Below, piece after piece: positions 8,973 through 18,714 of a DNA stretch of 64,000 nucleotides. The notes below the pieces were generated by a model, which worked only from the letters and a program-made list of their open reading frames with translations, was not told the DNA's origin and ran no database searches. The position numbers were made by a program, and so were the translations under genes. Location of the stretch: contig NZ_JAVHWZ010000001.1 in the NCBI RefSeq assembly GCF_035607555.1, forward strand, positions 603,501-667,500, written 5' to 3'. Source of the DNA: Candidatus Bealeia paramacronuclearis. GTDB lineage: Bacteria > Pseudomonadota > Alphaproteobacteria > UBA9655. Each line of letters starts with the position of its first letter. Position 1 is the stretch's first letter.

Positions 8973-9481
8973 CTTTTTCCATCAGGATTGTAAAACTCAA
9001 TCAATTGACCTTTTCCCCAGTTAAGATCATGCCATGATGAAATCTCAAAGGAAAAACCAGCAAGACCTGCTGTTGGAAAACCCTGTTGAATATAGGGATG
9101 CGGTTGGCCTTGTGGCACAAATCGTAAGGCCGCAAATGCAATTCCAGGGTTGTGACCAATATAAAGAATTCTTTTGGCGTCCTCCGATGCCAGTCTCAGG
9201 AAGTCTAATACTTTTTCTTCCTCAATATTATAATAGTGAGGATTAAGATCAATATCTTCTGTGCCCAAATAGGGGCGGAGAGGCTCGAGCGTTTCTTGAG
9301 TTCTTAATGCGGAGGAACACATCACAAAATCAAAAGTCAATATTTTATCACGGAGATAATTAGCCACGTTTTGTGCTTGATCCTCGCCGTGAGGCGTGAG
9401 AGAGCGATCATAATCGGAAATTCCGGTATTTTTGGGTGAGGCTTCAGCATGTCGCAAAAGATAAATAATTTTAGAGCCCAC
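8969..9481 (-). CDS. sixA: SixA-like histidine phosphatase
   Basis: Histidine phosphatase (RHG branch) of 170 residues. The catalytic arginine-histidine pair is in LLRHAEAS (R10, H11), a second conserved arginine in SSALRTQETL, and the second catalytic histidine in YIGHNPG. This short form matches SixA, which dephosphorylates histidine-phosphotransfer domains in E. coli, but many homologues act on other phospho-substrates. GTG start at 9481. Convergent with DUF2232 and divergent from the Tad operon across a 142-base AT-rich gap that must hold both promoters. Confidence 0.8.
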   Translation of the reverse strand: MGSKIIYLLRHAEASPKNTGISDYDRSLTPHGEDQAQNVANYLRDKILTFDFVMCSSALRTQETLEPLRPYLGTEDIDLNPHYYNIEEEKVLDFLRLASEDAKRILYIGHNPGIAFAALRFVPQGQPHPYIQQGFPTAGLAGFSFEISSWHDLNWGKGQLIEFYNPDGKS

Positions 9482-9623
9482 AAGCGTCCTCGTTCATTTT
9501 AAGATGTGTCATTAAGAACACAGCATTTTTAAATATGTAAAAACTCAATGGGTAAATGCTATCAAATTTTAACACGCGTGAGAATAATAAGTTTAATAAA
9601 TATAAACAGGGAAGCTCTGATCG

Positions 9624-10442
9624 ATGCGGATAATGAAACATTTATGTCTGGTAAGCGTGCTCGTCTTGGCGGGATGTGCTTCTAATCCCTATTTTCAAAC
9701 AGGTGATACACTGTCTTCTTTTGAGGCAGGAAAAGCCGCGCAGGGCAAAGGCGACTTACCTCTAGCCATTTCAAAGTATCGTGAGGCCATTAAGGAAGAT
9801 TCAGGTAATTGTGAGGCTTATGTCGCTTTGGGATTTACCCTTTTGGATAGTAATGCAACCGAAGAGGCCATGAACACTTTTGAAAGGGCTGTTGAAAAAT
9901 TTCCTGATAATGCACCAGCCCATCGGGGTAAGGGTGCCGTTTATCTTGTGATTGACCAACCGGAAAGTGCGGCTCAAGAATTGCGTAAGGCCCTTTCGTT
10001 GAATCCTCAGGATCATAAGGCCTTAAGTACATTAGGCATCGCTTACGATATGCTGGGTCAACCAGAAAAAGCCCAAGCCAATTATCGTGCGGCCTTAGAG
10101 CTTGAGCCTATGAATATGTCCTATGAGAATAACCTTGCCCTCTCTTTAGTTCTTGCTGGAAAATTTGACGAGGCTATTCGCGTTCTTGAGAGAATTGCAA
10201 GATCTCCTCAAGCAACCCCAAGAATACGTCAAAACTTAGCCCTTGCTTATGGCTTGAGTGGAGATATGAAAAAGGCAAAGGATATGGGGCGCAAAGATTT
10301 AGATGATCGCGCGATGAAAAATAATATTGCCTATTTCGAAGCGGTGAGATCGATGCCATTAGGAAGCGGTCAAGTCTCTGGAATCCTACCTTTAAATCAG
10401 CCTAAGCGCCCCTACGATTCGGCGCGGTCTTGGTCAAATTAG
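9624..10442 (+). CDS. tadD: TadD, TPR lipoprotein of the Tad pilus
   Basis: Lipoprotein of 272 residues: signal peptide with lipobox LAGC at about residues 15-19, so membrane-anchored by an N-terminal cysteine. At least four TPR motifs follow (CEAYVALGFTLLDSNATEEA, PAHRGKGAVYLV, HKALSTLGIAYDMLGQPEKA, MSYENNLALSLVLAGKFDEA). TadD is thought to act as a pilotin or assembly scaffold for the secretin. It is the first gene of the Tad operon, upstream of cpaA by 12 bases, whereas in many tad loci tadD lies near the end; that rearrangement is the only oddity. GGGAAG lies 9 bases before the ATG. Confidence 0.88.
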   Translation: MRIMKHLCLVSVLVLAGCASNPYFQTGDTLSSFEAGKAAQGKGDLPLAISKYREAIKEDSGNCEAYVALGFTLLDSNATEEAMNTFERAVEKFPDNAPAHRGKGAVYLVIDQPESAAQELRKALSLNPQDHKALSTLGIAYDMLGQPEKAQANYRAALELEPMNMSYENNLALSLVLAGKFDEAIRVLERIARSPQATPRIRQNLALAYGLSGDMKKAKDMGRKDLDDRAMKNNIAYFEAVRSMPLGSGQVSGILPLNQPKRPYDSARSWSN

Positions 10443-10454
10443 AAGGGGAATGGA

Positions 10455-11018
10455 GTGGCGATTTTAAGCATCCTCTGTCTTGTTTTAGCGCTCTTCGTTC
10501 ATGGTCTCATGGCGATCTATGACTTTGCCTATTTTCGCATTCCGAATCTTTTGGTAGTCATTTTGTTTGTGCTCTTTTTCTTTTGGGCGCCGCTCACCAT
10601 GGAATGGTCTGAGATCGGTGTAAACATTATCGTCTTCTTTGTTGTTCTTGCTTTAAGCTTTACGTTTTTTGCATTTAAGTGGATCGGTGGCGGGGACGCA
10701 AAATATTTGGCCGTAGGGGCGCTTTGGGTAGGACTTCATCACATTGCCGACTATTTCTTATGGGTGGCTCTTTCGGGTGGAGTTTTTTCCGTGTTTTATC
10801 TTATCTGTAAGGATTGGGTCTCCAGTCTTTCGGATCGGGTTTGGGCCGGATTACAAAAATGTGAATCTTCGTTTCCTCCTCTCAAATTCGTTTGGCATAT
10901 GAGTGGAGAGGGGGCTCAAGCAGGGCCTCAGCGCGCTATTGCGCAGAAATCCATTCCTTATGGCGTCGCAATTGCTTTGGGGTCGTGGATTATACTTTTA
11001 GGAAGGATCTATCAATGA
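10455..11018 (+). CDS. cpaA: CpaA/TadV prepilin peptidase
   Basis: A24-family aspartyl prepilin peptidase of 187 residues, without the methyltransferase domain, as usual for TadV/CpaA. The two catalytic aspartates are D23 in IYDFAYFRIPN and D81 in the GGGDAK motif. Five or six hydrophobic helices place it in the inner membrane, where it should cleave the leader of Flp pilin and TadE/F-type pseudopilins. GTG start with an AAGGGGAATGGA ribosome-binding region. Located between tadD and cpaB. Confidence 0.92.
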   Translation: MAILSILCLVLALFVHGLMAIYDFAYFRIPNLLVVILFVLFFFWAPLTMEWSEIGVNIIVFFVVLALSFTFFAFKWIGGGDAKYLAVGALWVGLHHIADYFLWVALSGGVFSVFYLICKDWVSSLSDRVWAGLQKCESSFPPLKFVWHMSGEGAQAGPQRAIAQKSIPYGVAIALGSWIILLGRIYQ

Positions 11019-11031
11019 TGCAGGTGAAGTC

Positions 11032-11880
11032 ATGCGTGTAAAAGATCTCGTTGGAGTTGGATTTGCACTTGTTGCGGCTATTGGAGTTGCATATGTGACG
11101 CGATTGGTTTTATCAAAAGATAAAGCCTCTGCTCCTGTGCAGGCCCAGCAAGAGGCTCCTAAAGCGGCTTCTGTGCTTGTCGCAGCAAGGGCTCTGAATG
11201 TGGGAGAGATTGTGGATCCTTTAGCTTTAAAAATGGCGGATTGGCCACTTGACACACAAGGGATCAGTAATTATTTGACCGCGCCAAACGCAAAAGTGGC
11301 AGATTTTTCGGGTGCTGTTGTGCGGCATCCAGTACATGAGGGTGAGCCATTGACACCGGGTGATTTAATTAAACCCGGGGATCATAGTTTTTTGGCTGCG
11401 GTTCTAACGCCTGGTATGCGTGCAATATCCATTAACGTGAATGATGCGAGTTCAAGCAGTGGATTGATTGTCCCTGGTGATCGGGTTGATATTATCGTTT
11501 CAAGGTCCGTTCAATCTGGAAGTTCTGATCAGGGGGGCGGTCAAATTATCGAAGCGCAAACAGTTGTTAAAAATGTGCGTGTTGTGGCTTTGGGGAAGAG
11601 CTTAAAAACAGAAGCACCAGTCGCCGCTGGTGATAAATCTATTATTTCGACGACCACGGAGACTCCCAAAACAGCAACACTTGAAGTTACAAAAAATCAG
11701 GCGGAAATCATTGCTGCGGCTCAAAAATCTGGAGATATCTTTTTGAGTGTACATTCATTGGCAGAAGATCCGCATCCTTGTGTTGGGGATGCGTGCAATG
11801 AGAAAAATCCTGCCAATTCCGATATGATAAAAGTAATGCGCGGAGATAAAACTTCGGCCGTTCTTGTTAACGAGAGGTAG
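11032..11880 (+). CDS. cpaB: CpaB/RcpC Flp pilus assembly protein
   Basis: Periplasmic CpaB protein, 282 residues. One N-terminal transmembrane anchor (about 7-26), a SAF domain (about 48-110; VLVAARALNVGEIVDPLAL, VRHPVHEGEPLTPGDLI), then the RcpC/CpaB domain with LTPGMRAISINVNDASSSSG and PGDRVDIIV, characteristic of the family. Thought to gate or stabilise the CpaC secretin. Ends 6 bases before cpaC. Length and order match other cpa operons. Confidence 0.93.
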   Translation: MRVKDLVGVGFALVAAIGVAYVTRLVLSKDKASAPVQAQQEAPKAASVLVAARALNVGEIVDPLALKMADWPLDTQGISNYLTAPNAKVADFSGAVVRHPVHEGEPLTPGDLIKPGDHSFLAAVLTPGMRAISINVNDASSSSGLIVPGDRVDIIVSRSVQSGSSDQGGGQIIEAQTVVKNVRVVALGKSLKTEAPVAAGDKSIISTTTETPKTATLEVTKNQAEIIAAAQKSGDIFLSVHSLAEDPHPCVGDACNEKNPANSDMIKVMRGDKTSAVLVNER

Positions 11881-11886
11881 ATAAAA

Positions 11887-13293
11887 ATGAAATCGCACAA
11901 AGCACTTGCTTCAGTCCTCTTATTGTCACTTGGTTTTATGTGGGAAAACTTGTCGGCTCTTGAAAAGAAGACGATTAACTTGCCGGTCAATGAAGCGGAA
12001 GCTTTTTCATTTGATGAGCCTGTTTCAGAACTTTTTGTCGCAAATCCAGCAGTCGCAGACGTTCAATTAAGCAACTCCAAACTGGCCTATATTTTTGGAA
12101 AAGCGCCTGGACGGACCAATGTGTTTGCCACAAGTGCAACTGGAAAGCATCTCTTGTCGTTGACCTTGAATGTAATTCAAAATGTAGAGCAACTTCAAGA
12201 GCTTCTGGATGCAGTGGCGCTTGATTCTTCAATCAAAGTTAGAGCCACATCAACAGGAATTGTGCTTGAGGGCAAAGTTGATGACGCAAAAACTGCAGAA
12301 GATTTAAGATCCATCGCACAAAATTTTGTCGGTAAAGATGGAAACATTATCAATCGCTTGACTGTCAGAGCCCCACTTCAAGTCAACTTAAGGGTGAAAG
12401 TTGCCGAAGTAAAACGTTCTGTGATCAATCAGTTTAATTTCGATTGGTTAGGTGCCTTTTCAGGTGGGGATTTTAGTTTAGGACTTTTGAGCGGAAGGTC
12501 TCCATTTACAACTGCTGGAGGTAAAATCACTCCATCAAACATCGTTGTCGATCCTGCTGCAACGAATCGAAATAATACGTTTGTGGGCAATTTTACAAAT
12601 AAGAATTGGAATGTTGATTCGGCAATTGACTCCCTCTCAACAGAAGGATTGGTCACCGTGTTGGCGGAGCCCAATTTGATTGCCGTATCTGGTGAGACAG
12701 CCAGCTTTTTAGCGGGCGGAGAATTTCCATATCCAGTTCCTCAAGGTAATAATCAAATCACTATAGAATTCAAACAATTTGGTGTCAGTCTTGCCTTTAC
12801 GCCCACCGTCATAGACGGCAATTTGATAAGTATGAGGGTTCGTCCCGAAGTGAGCGAATTGGATAGCACAACTGGGCTTAAGTTTAATGGTTTTGAGGTT
12901 CCAGGAATTAGTACGCGCCGTGCGGAAACTTCAATTGAGCTCGCTAGTGGCCAAACTTTTGCAATTGCGGGGCTTTTAAAAAATACGGTAAGTTCTGAAA
13001 TCTCAGGTCTTCCTGGATGGGAAGACATTCCTATATTGGGAACTCTTTTTCGATCAAATGCATTTCAGCGTGGTGATTCTGAACTGGTATTTATCGTGAC
13101 CCCCTACATTGTTCAGCCTGTTTCTGGAAAAGAGATGGCACTTCCGACAGATGGGTTGCAGTATGCTACATTTGTTGAGCAGATTTTTGAGAGAAAACTC
13201 ACAAAAACTGGCGTTGATCGTGGTGCCGCACCTGCATTAGGGCCCAGTGGCCTCAGATTAATTGGACCTGCAGGATTTAGCATCGATCAGTAA
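11887..13293 (+). CDS. cpaC: CpaC/RcpA outer-membrane secretin
   Basis: Secretin of the Tad system, 468 residues. Signal peptide at the N-terminus, a pilus-assembly N-domain (SFDEPVSELFVANPAVADVQL, FGKAPGRTNVFA) and a BON-like segment (STGIVLEGKVDDAKTAEDL), then the secretin barrel domain from about 260 (LAEPNLIAVSGETASFLAGG, the family VPQG lip and ISTRRAETSIELASGQTFAIAG). It forms the outer-membrane channel for the pilus. No deviations seen. Confidence 0.95.
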   Translation: MKSHKALASVLLLSLGFMWENLSALEKKTINLPVNEAEAFSFDEPVSELFVANPAVADVQLSNSKLAYIFGKAPGRTNVFATSATGKHLLSLTLNVIQNVEQLQELLDAVALDSSIKVRATSTGIVLEGKVDDAKTAEDLRSIAQNFVGKDGNIINRLTVRAPLQVNLRVKVAEVKRSVINQFNFDWLGAFSGGDFSLGLLSGRSPFTTAGGKITPSNIVVDPAATNRNNTFVGNFTNKNWNVDSAIDSLSTEGLVTVLAEPNLIAVSGETASFLAGGEFPYPVPQGNNQITIEFKQFGVSLAFTPTVIDGNLISMRVRPEVSELDSTTGLKFNGFEVPGISTRRAETSIELASGQTFAIAGLLKNTVSSEISGLPGWEDIPILGTLFRSNAFQRGDSELVFIVTPYIVQPVSGKEMALPTDGLQYATFVEQIFERKLTKTGVDRGAAPALGPSGLRLIGPAGFSIDQ

Positions 13294-13316
13294 GAGCAAG
13301 TTGAAAGGAATTTGTT

Positions 13317-14018
13317 ATGAAGTGTAAATATAGAGTGTGCCTAATGGCCTCAATTGTAGCCTTAGTTTTTGGAGGGTGTACCCCCAAGGTTGCTCAAAAA
13401 ACGCAAGCCGAAATGCCCAAGAAAAACCAGGTTCAAAGGATGGCTTATGATTATTTTGTCAGCATTCCTGCGCACAAACCAAAATTGTCTGTGAATGAAA
13501 AAAGAAGTCTTCAGGCTTTTTTAACAAAAAATGCTTCTAATCCTCATGCGGTCACAGTCTATATTGAAGAGGTGGGAGGGCATTCCGAAGAACGAATTAA
13601 GGCCGTGACATCAATTTTGAGGGATCATGGAATTAGACGCGATTCAATCACCGTTGATGAGTTTGATGAGCCTGGATCTCATAAAAAGCAAAAGGGCTCA
13701 GGGCTTCATCTTATTGTAGAAAGCTTTGTAGTGATTCCTCCCAATTGTCTTAATTGGTCTGAAGAATTGGGAGAGGCCAAAGGGGCCGCAACAACGTCTA
13801 ATTTTGGCTGTGCTCAAGCTATTAATTTTGGTATGATGGTTTCTGATCCTCGGGATTTGATCGTTGGACGTGAGACAGGGGGGTATGATGGAACACGACA
13901 TGCATTGGATATTAACATGTATCGTACCGATAAAATAAAACCATTAAAAGTTGAATCTGTTGGCTCTGGAGGCTCATCTGGGGGAAGTTCTGGAGGGAAC
14001 TCTGGAGGGAGTAACTAA
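13317..14018 (+). CDS. cpaD: CpaD lipoprotein of the Tad pilus
   Basis: CpaD-family lipoprotein, 233 residues. Signal peptide ends in a FGGC lipobox (about residues 19-22). The conserved C-terminal core is recognisable: PPNCLNWSEELG, SNFGCAQAINFGMMVSDPRDLIVGRETGGYDGTR shown here as separate blocks by position 140-195, typical of CpaD. The last 19 residues are an unusual Gly/Ser/Asn-rich tail. Its stop codon overlaps the cpaE start by one base (TAATG), implying coupling. CpaD is thought to help place the secretin in the outer membrane. Confidence 0.9.
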   Translation: MKCKYRVCLMASIVALVFGGCTPKVAQKTQAEMPKKNQVQRMAYDYFVSIPAHKPKLSVNEKRSLQAFLTKNASNPHAVTVYIEEVGGHSEERIKAVTSILRDHGIRRDSITVDEFDEPGSHKKQKGSGLHLIVESFVVIPPNCLNWSEELGEAKGAATTSNFGCAQAINFGMMVSDPRDLIVGRETGGYDGTRHALDINMYRTDKIKPLKVESVGSGGSSGGSSGGNSGGSN

Positions 14019-15244
14019 TGTCTGATAAAGCTGCACAAACTTCTCAACTTTCAGCCCAAGAACTTCAATCTGAGTTTATGGCTTTTTTGGAAGAATCTTC
14101 AGATATCAATGTCGCAAAAAATTGCTTGAAAGGGTTGAATCTTCCAGATACAGGAATTTATGAAGGTGGCCTTGAGTCAGCTATTAAACTTCTTTCAGGG
14201 CATAGGTCCCCTAAAATACTTTTAATTGACATCTCGAAGACAGATCTTCCAGTGAATGAATTGAATAGACTCGCAGAGGTGTGTGAACCTGGTACAAAAG
14301 TCATCACCTTAGGTGCCAAAAATGATGTGGGCCTTTATCGTGATTTGATGTCCCTTGGAATATCGGATTATTTAGTAAAGCCATTACTTCCTGAGTTATT
14401 AAGCAATGCCATTAAAGTGCTCCAAGGCGGTGATACTCCTATCGTCAGAACGAATCGAACGGGTAAAGTTATTGCCTTTTTGGGGGCGAGAGGTGGTGTT
14501 GGATCAACAATGATCGCAACAACATTTTCTTGGATTTTGGCCCAAGAAAGAAGTCGGCGTGTCGCCGTTATTGACCTCGATCTTCACACAGGATCCGTTT
14601 CTCTTTATCTGGATCAACAGCCAAATCATGGATTGAGAGAAGTCTTAGAATCCCCGGAAAGAATGGACGAGGTCTTTCTTGATCGTCTTTTGACGCACAT
14701 TAGTGATCGGCTGAAAATTCTCAGTGCGGAAGAGCCTTTGGATGAAATTCCTGATTTTACAATTGAAGGGCTTGATACGTTAGTTAATTTCTTGGTCAAG
14801 CAATTTCACTATGTCATTATCGATATTCCTAGACGATTTAATGCCATTACACAATCTATCATCGAACATACAAATATTATGGTGGTGACGGCAGAGCCAT
14901 CTTTGGCTTCGGCTCGGGATACAGAGAGGATTTCGCGTTTATTTAGCCCATTTGGGGCAAATCGCCGGTTGGTTATTGTTTTGAATAAAATGGGAGAATA
15001 TAAAACTGGTGAAGTTAAACTCGAGGAATTTGAAGGGGCTATTGGGAATAAGGTCGATATTGTCATTCCTTATGACAGCAATGACATTGCTGATCTTTTA
15101 AATCGGGGACAACCTTTGACAAATTCCCGTAATTCCCGTGTGCCTCCAGCCATTAGAAGGCTTGTAGATCAGCTTGGGGGCGGTGCTGTGGTGACTGAAG
15201 AAAAAGAGGGGATTTTCGATAAATTGTTTGGTATGCTAAAATAG
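14018..15244 (+). CDS. cpaE: CpaE/TadZ pilus localisation ATPase-like protein
   Basis: MinD/ParA-superfamily protein, 408 residues, which in Tad systems sets the polar position of the pilus machine. Residues about 60-140 form a receiver-like domain (ILLIDISKT, YLVKPLLPELL). The P-loop at about 155 reads GARGGVGST, a deviant Walker A in which both lysines of the usual KGGVGKT are replaced (R and S). The downstream VAVIDLDLHTGSVSLYLD block is typical of CpaE. Loss of Walker A lysines is common in TadZ proteins, so weak or no ATPase activity would be expected. The 37-base gap to cpaF is one of the larger gaps in the operon. Confidence 0.92.
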   Translation: MSDKAAQTSQLSAQELQSEFMAFLEESSDINVAKNCLKGLNLPDTGIYEGGLESAIKLLSGHRSPKILLIDISKTDLPVNELNRLAEVCEPGTKVITLGAKNDVGLYRDLMSLGISDYLVKPLLPELLSNAIKVLQGGDTPIVRTNRTGKVIAFLGARGGVGSTMIATTFSWILAQERSRRVAVIDLDLHTGSVSLYLDQQPNHGLREVLESPERMDEVFLDRLLTHISDRLKILSAEEPLDEIPDFTIEGLDTLVNFLVKQFHYVIIDIPRRFNAITQSIIEHTNIMVVTAEPSLASARDTERISRLFSPFGANRRLVIVLNKMGEYKTGEVKLEEFEGAIGNKVDIVIPYDSNDIADLLNRGQPLTNSRNSRVPPAIRRLVDQLGGGAVVTEEKEGIFDKLFGMLK

Positions 15245-15281
15245 ATGACTTATAAAAATATGAATATTAAAACAGGGCATT

Positions 15282-16700
15282 ATGGCAATTTTTGGAAAAA
15301 AACAAGGATCAGACGGTACCCAAGATAACGCATCAGAGGAACAATTAACTCAAGATGCGACTTTTTATGAACGTCGTGCTACGTTAAGGAAAGATAAAGG
15401 CGAAGGGGCCGATAATAGGGATATTTATTCGGCTTTCCGGAAATCAGTGCATTTGGCGCTTATGGATCGCATTGATCTTTTTGCAGCCTCAAAAATGAGG
15501 CCAGATGAGCTTCGACATGAGGTTGAGGTTTTCGTTGCCGATTTTGCTGCGGAAAATAACGTTCAGCTCAATATAAAAGAACAGCTTTTAGTTGCCAATC
15601 TGCTTGTTGACGATATGATTGGACTAGGCCCTTTGGAAGAGCTTTTGAATGATGAATCTGTAACCGATATTATGGTCAATGGCCCTAAAAATATATTTGT
15701 CGAGAGAAAAGGAAAACTGAGAAAAACACCAGTTGTTTTTCATGATGAGGCGCACCTTGTTCAGGTGTCTCAGCGGATCGCCAATCGCATTGGAAGACGT
15801 GTGGATGAGGCAAGCCCCATGGTTGATGCACGCCTTGCAGATGGAAGCCGTGTTAATATTATTATGCCGCCTCTGGCTTTGGATGGGACTTCAATTTCGA
15901 TTCGTAAGTTTGCTAAACAAAAAATTACGTTAGAGAAGATGGCAGAGCAAGGAAACCTGTCGCATCAGATGTGTACTTTTCTTAAGGTTTGTGCCGCTTG
16001 TCGTCTCAATACACTTGTTTCAGGCGGAACTGGCTCTGGAAAAACAACGCTATTAAATGCAATGTCGCGTTTGATTGATCCGGGTGAACGTATTGTGACC
16101 GTTGAGGACTCGGCAGAACTTCAACTGCAGCAACCTCACGTCGTTCGTCTTGAAAGTCGCCCTCCCAATATTGAGGGAACAGGGGAAATCACAATTCGTG
16201 ATTTAGTACGAAATGCCCTGCGTATGCGCCCTGATCGTATTGTGATTGGTGAGGTCAGAGGTGCCGAAACTGTGGATATGTTGCAAGCCATGAACACAGG
16301 ACATGACGGTTCGATGTCAACGATTCACGCGAACAGGCCCCGTGAAGTTTTGACGCGTTTGGAAAATATGATTAACATGGCGGGCTGGAGTTTGCCAACG
16401 AAGGTTGTGCGCGCTCAGATTGTGGGGGCCGTGAACCTGATTGTTCATACAGAACGTATGCGGGATGGAAAAAGGCGCGTCACGCAAATTTCAGAGATTA
16501 CCGGAATTGATGAAGAGATCATTATGACGCAGGATCTTTTTATTTTTGATTTTGAAGGTGAAGAAATGGATCCTGACAGTGAGAATGTTATCATTAAAGG
16601 TAATTTTCGCTCAACAGGATTAAAGCCTTTTTTTACGCCTCGGGCGCGGTACTTTAATCTTGAGAAAGAGCTAATGGACAGCTTGCACGAGGGGCCATGA
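15282..16700 (+). CDS. cpaF: CpaF/TadA secretion ATPase
   Basis: Type II/IV secretion ATPase (VirB11/GspE superfamily), 472 residues, the cytoplasmic motor of the Tad pilus. N-terminal region with [20 protein letters not shown], then Walker [13 protein letters not shown] at about 247-258, Asp box [11 protein letters not shown], Walker B-region [12 protein letters not shown] and His box [15 protein letters not shown]. All catalytic motifs are intact. tadB starts within the stop codon (ATGA overlap). Confidence 0.96.
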   Translation: MAIFGKKQGSDGTQDNASEEQLTQDATFYERRATLRKDKGEGADNRDIYSAFRKSVHLALMDRIDLFAASKMRPDELRHEVEVFVADFAAENNVQLNIKEQLLVANLLVDDMIGLGPLEELLNDESVTDIMVNGPKNIFVERKGKLRKTPVVFHDEAHLVQVSQRIANRIGRRVDEASPMVDARLADGSRVNIIMPPLALDGTSISIRKFAKQKITLEKMAEQGNLSHQMCTFLKVCAACRLNTLVSGGTGSGKTTLLNAMSRLIDPGERIVTVEDSAELQLQQPHVVRLESRPPNIEGTGEITIRDLVRNALRMRPDRIVIGEVRGAETVDMLQAMNTGHDGSMSTIHANRPREVLTRLENMINMAGWSLPTKVVRAQIVGAVNLIVHTERMRDGKRRVTQISEITGIDEEIIMTQDLFIFDFEGEEMDPDSENVIIKGNFRSTGLKPFFTPRARYFNLEKELMDSLHEGP

Positions 16701-17692
16701 ACGATAATATCATCAATTTATTATCTTTTCTCCTTCCCATCTCCAGCTTTTTGCTGGTGGTTGTTTTTTGGTATTTTCGTTTTCAAAAGGTGGCTGTAAA
16801 GGATGAGCAGCTTTGGATGCGGCGATTGAAATCTGTAAAGTCTGAAGTTTTGGGGGGAGAAGAATCTCTGAGCGCGATTCTTCACAATGATAAAAGTGGG
16901 CTTGAGAAAAGTTTAGAGCGGATATTTCAAAGTAAACTCATTCGTGTAAATGACTTGAATCACTGGTTGAAACGCACTGGCTATGATATTTCCCCTGTTT
17001 CATTTTTTGGAAGCGTCTTGATATTATTAATCGTATCTTTTGCGCTTCTTGTTGAGGTGTATTCAGTTGAATTTTATTATGCGGCTCCAATTTCAGTGAG
17101 TGTTTCACTCTTTCTTGTCTATTCTGTCTGTTCGTATTTAATTGGGAGGAGGAAAGCGCAATTTCTAAATTTATTTCCAAATGCATTGGATATGATTCGT
17201 AGATCATTGAGGGCGGGGCAGACGCCGAGTCGTGCCATGGAAATTGTCGCGAGTGATGTTGATGCGCCAGTTGGGCCAGTTTTTAGATTTATTGTCGATC
17301 GATTGACTCTGGGAGGAACCCTTGAGGACGCACTTGGTGAAGCCTTTAGTCGTCTTGATATTAACGACTTTCATTTTTTGGCGATTGTCATGATCTTGCA
17401 AAAAGAGACAGGTGGAAGTTTAGCGGAAGCTGTGGAAAATCTATCTAATTTATTGAGAGAACGCAGTAAAATGAGATTAAAAATTAAAGCGCTTTCTTCA
17501 GAAGGAAAGGCGGGTGGATATATTCTGACAGCACTTCCTTTTGTATTCGTCGGTATTATTTACTCAGTTCATCCGGATTATCTAGATCCTTTATTTTCCA
17601 CTCAAACTGGACATACCCTATTGATGATAGCAGGTGCATTAATATGTATGGGCATAGTTGTCATCAATCGCATCATAAAAATGGATGTTTAG
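16697..17692 (+). CDS. tadB: TadB inner-membrane platform protein
   Basis: T2SF-domain platform protein, 331 residues. Two hydrophobic segments near 90-150 and two at the C-terminus frame the cytoplasmic T2SSF domain (FPNALDMIRRSLRAGQTPSRAMEIVA, LQKETGGSLAEAVENLSNLLRER by position 155-255). The GGSLAEALxxL-type motif is diagnostic of the family. Works with TadC under the CpaF motor. Overlaps cpaF by 4 bases and lies 12 bases before tadC. Confidence 0.93.
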   Translation: MNDNIINLLSFLLPISSFLLVVVFWYFRFQKVAVKDEQLWMRRLKSVKSEVLGGEESLSAILHNDKSGLEKSLERIFQSKLIRVNDLNHWLKRTGYDISPVSFFGSVLILLIVSFALLVEVYSVEFYYAAPISVSVSLFLVYSVCSYLIGRRKAQFLNLFPNALDMIRRSLRAGQTPSRAMEIVASDVDAPVGPVFRFIVDRLTLGGTLEDALGEAFSRLDINDFHFLAIVMILQKETGGSLAEAVENLSNLLRERSKMRLKIKALSSEGKAGGYILTALPFVFVGIIYSVHPDYLDPLFSTQTGHTLLMIAGALICMGIVVINRIIKMDV

Positions 17693-17704
17693 AGAGGATA
17701 TATC

Positions 17705-18643
17705 ATGAATTTGGATTTTGTGACGTTTCTCTTGTCGTTTGTTGTGATGGTTATGGGATTGAATTTTGTTAAAAAATCAAGGGAATTTGATGTTTTCAAA
17801 AAAAGACTTAAGGATCTGAATCGTCATCAAAGTGTGCTGACGGACCAGCAAGATAAATCAGCAAAAAAAGTTTATGTCAAAGACATAGTTTTGTCGTCAA
17901 ATCCTTTTGTTAGGATGCTCCAAAAACTTCAATTTTCTTCTCTTGAAGAGCAGAAAAAAATCAAGAAAATGTTTGAGAAGGCGGGGTGGAGGTCTGAAAA
18001 TTCATTGCTCATCTATATGATTGCAAAAACGCTCGCAATTTTCCCCCCTGCTATCGGAATTTATTTTTATGCAGAGTATTTTACACAATGGCCAGGTCTT
18101 TATAAATTGGGAGGTGTTGTCGGGGCGGCACTTTTTGGCTCTTATGCCGTTAATCAAGTTTTAGAGGGGGCCATTCGTAGTCGCCAATCGAAAATTCAAC
18201 AAGCTTTTCCGGATGCCTTGGATTTGATGGTGATCTGTACGGAGGCGGGTTTGAGCTTGAATGCAACTATGCAGCGCGTAGCACGAGAGGTCGGTCAAGT
18301 CTATCCAGATTTAGGGTATGAGCTGGCGCTCACGTCCATTGAATTAAACCTTTTGCCTGATCGTAAAGTGGCCCTTCAAAATTTTAGTAATCGACTTGAT
18401 ATGCCAGTTTTTAGAGGAATGATATCAACACTTATTCAATCAGAGCAATACGGAACGCCTATTGCGCAGACAATGCGGGTGATTTCCGAAGAATTTCGTT
18501 TAGAACGTATGATGAAAACCGAAGAGAAAGCTGGTAGAATTCCCGTTTTGTTATCGTTGCCGCTGGCTGTCTTTATTTTGCCCTGTATTTTTATTGTTAT
18601 ATTGGGCCCTGCAGCTATAAATGCTATAAATACTTTTAAATGA
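17705..18643 (+). CDS. tadC: TadC inner-membrane platform protein
   Basis: Second T2SF-domain platform protein, 312 residues. Membrane segments at 1-17, about 105-150 and 275-305; the T2SSF domain contains QQAFPDALDLMVICTEAGLS and the SEQYGTPIAQTMRVISEEFR region. Pairs with TadB in the inner membrane. Followed by a 71-base AT-rich gap before the pseudopilin genes. Confidence 0.93.
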   Translation: MNLDFVTFLLSFVVMVMGLNFVKKSREFDVFKKRLKDLNRHQSVLTDQQDKSAKKVYVKDIVLSSNPFVRMLQKLQFSSLEEQKKIKKMFEKAGWRSENSLLIYMIAKTLAIFPPAIGIYFYAEYFTQWPGLYKLGGVVGAALFGSYAVNQVLEGAIRSRQSKIQQAFPDALDLMVICTEAGLSLNATMQRVAREVGQVYPDLGYELALTSIELNLLPDRKVALQNFSNRLDMPVFRGMISTLIQSEQYGTPIAQTMRVISEEFRLERMMKTEEKAGRIPVLLSLPLAVFILPCIFIVILGPAAINAINTFK

Positions 18644-18658
18644 TGGATTTATTTGTGG

Positions 18659-18674
18659 TATAATATGGTATAAT
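18659..18674 (+). promoter_or_regulatory. Tandem TATAAT boxes before the tadE-type genes
   Basis: Two perfect TATAAT hexamers (18659-18664 and 18669-18674) lie in the gap between tadC and the first pseudopilin gene, within a very AT-rich stretch. No convincing -35 was found at 17 bases. A secondary promoter that boosts pseudopilin expression is possible. Confidence 0.3.
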
Positions 18675-18714
18675 AAAATTATAAAATATAAATTTCCCGA
18701 GAGGGGAGGTCACT

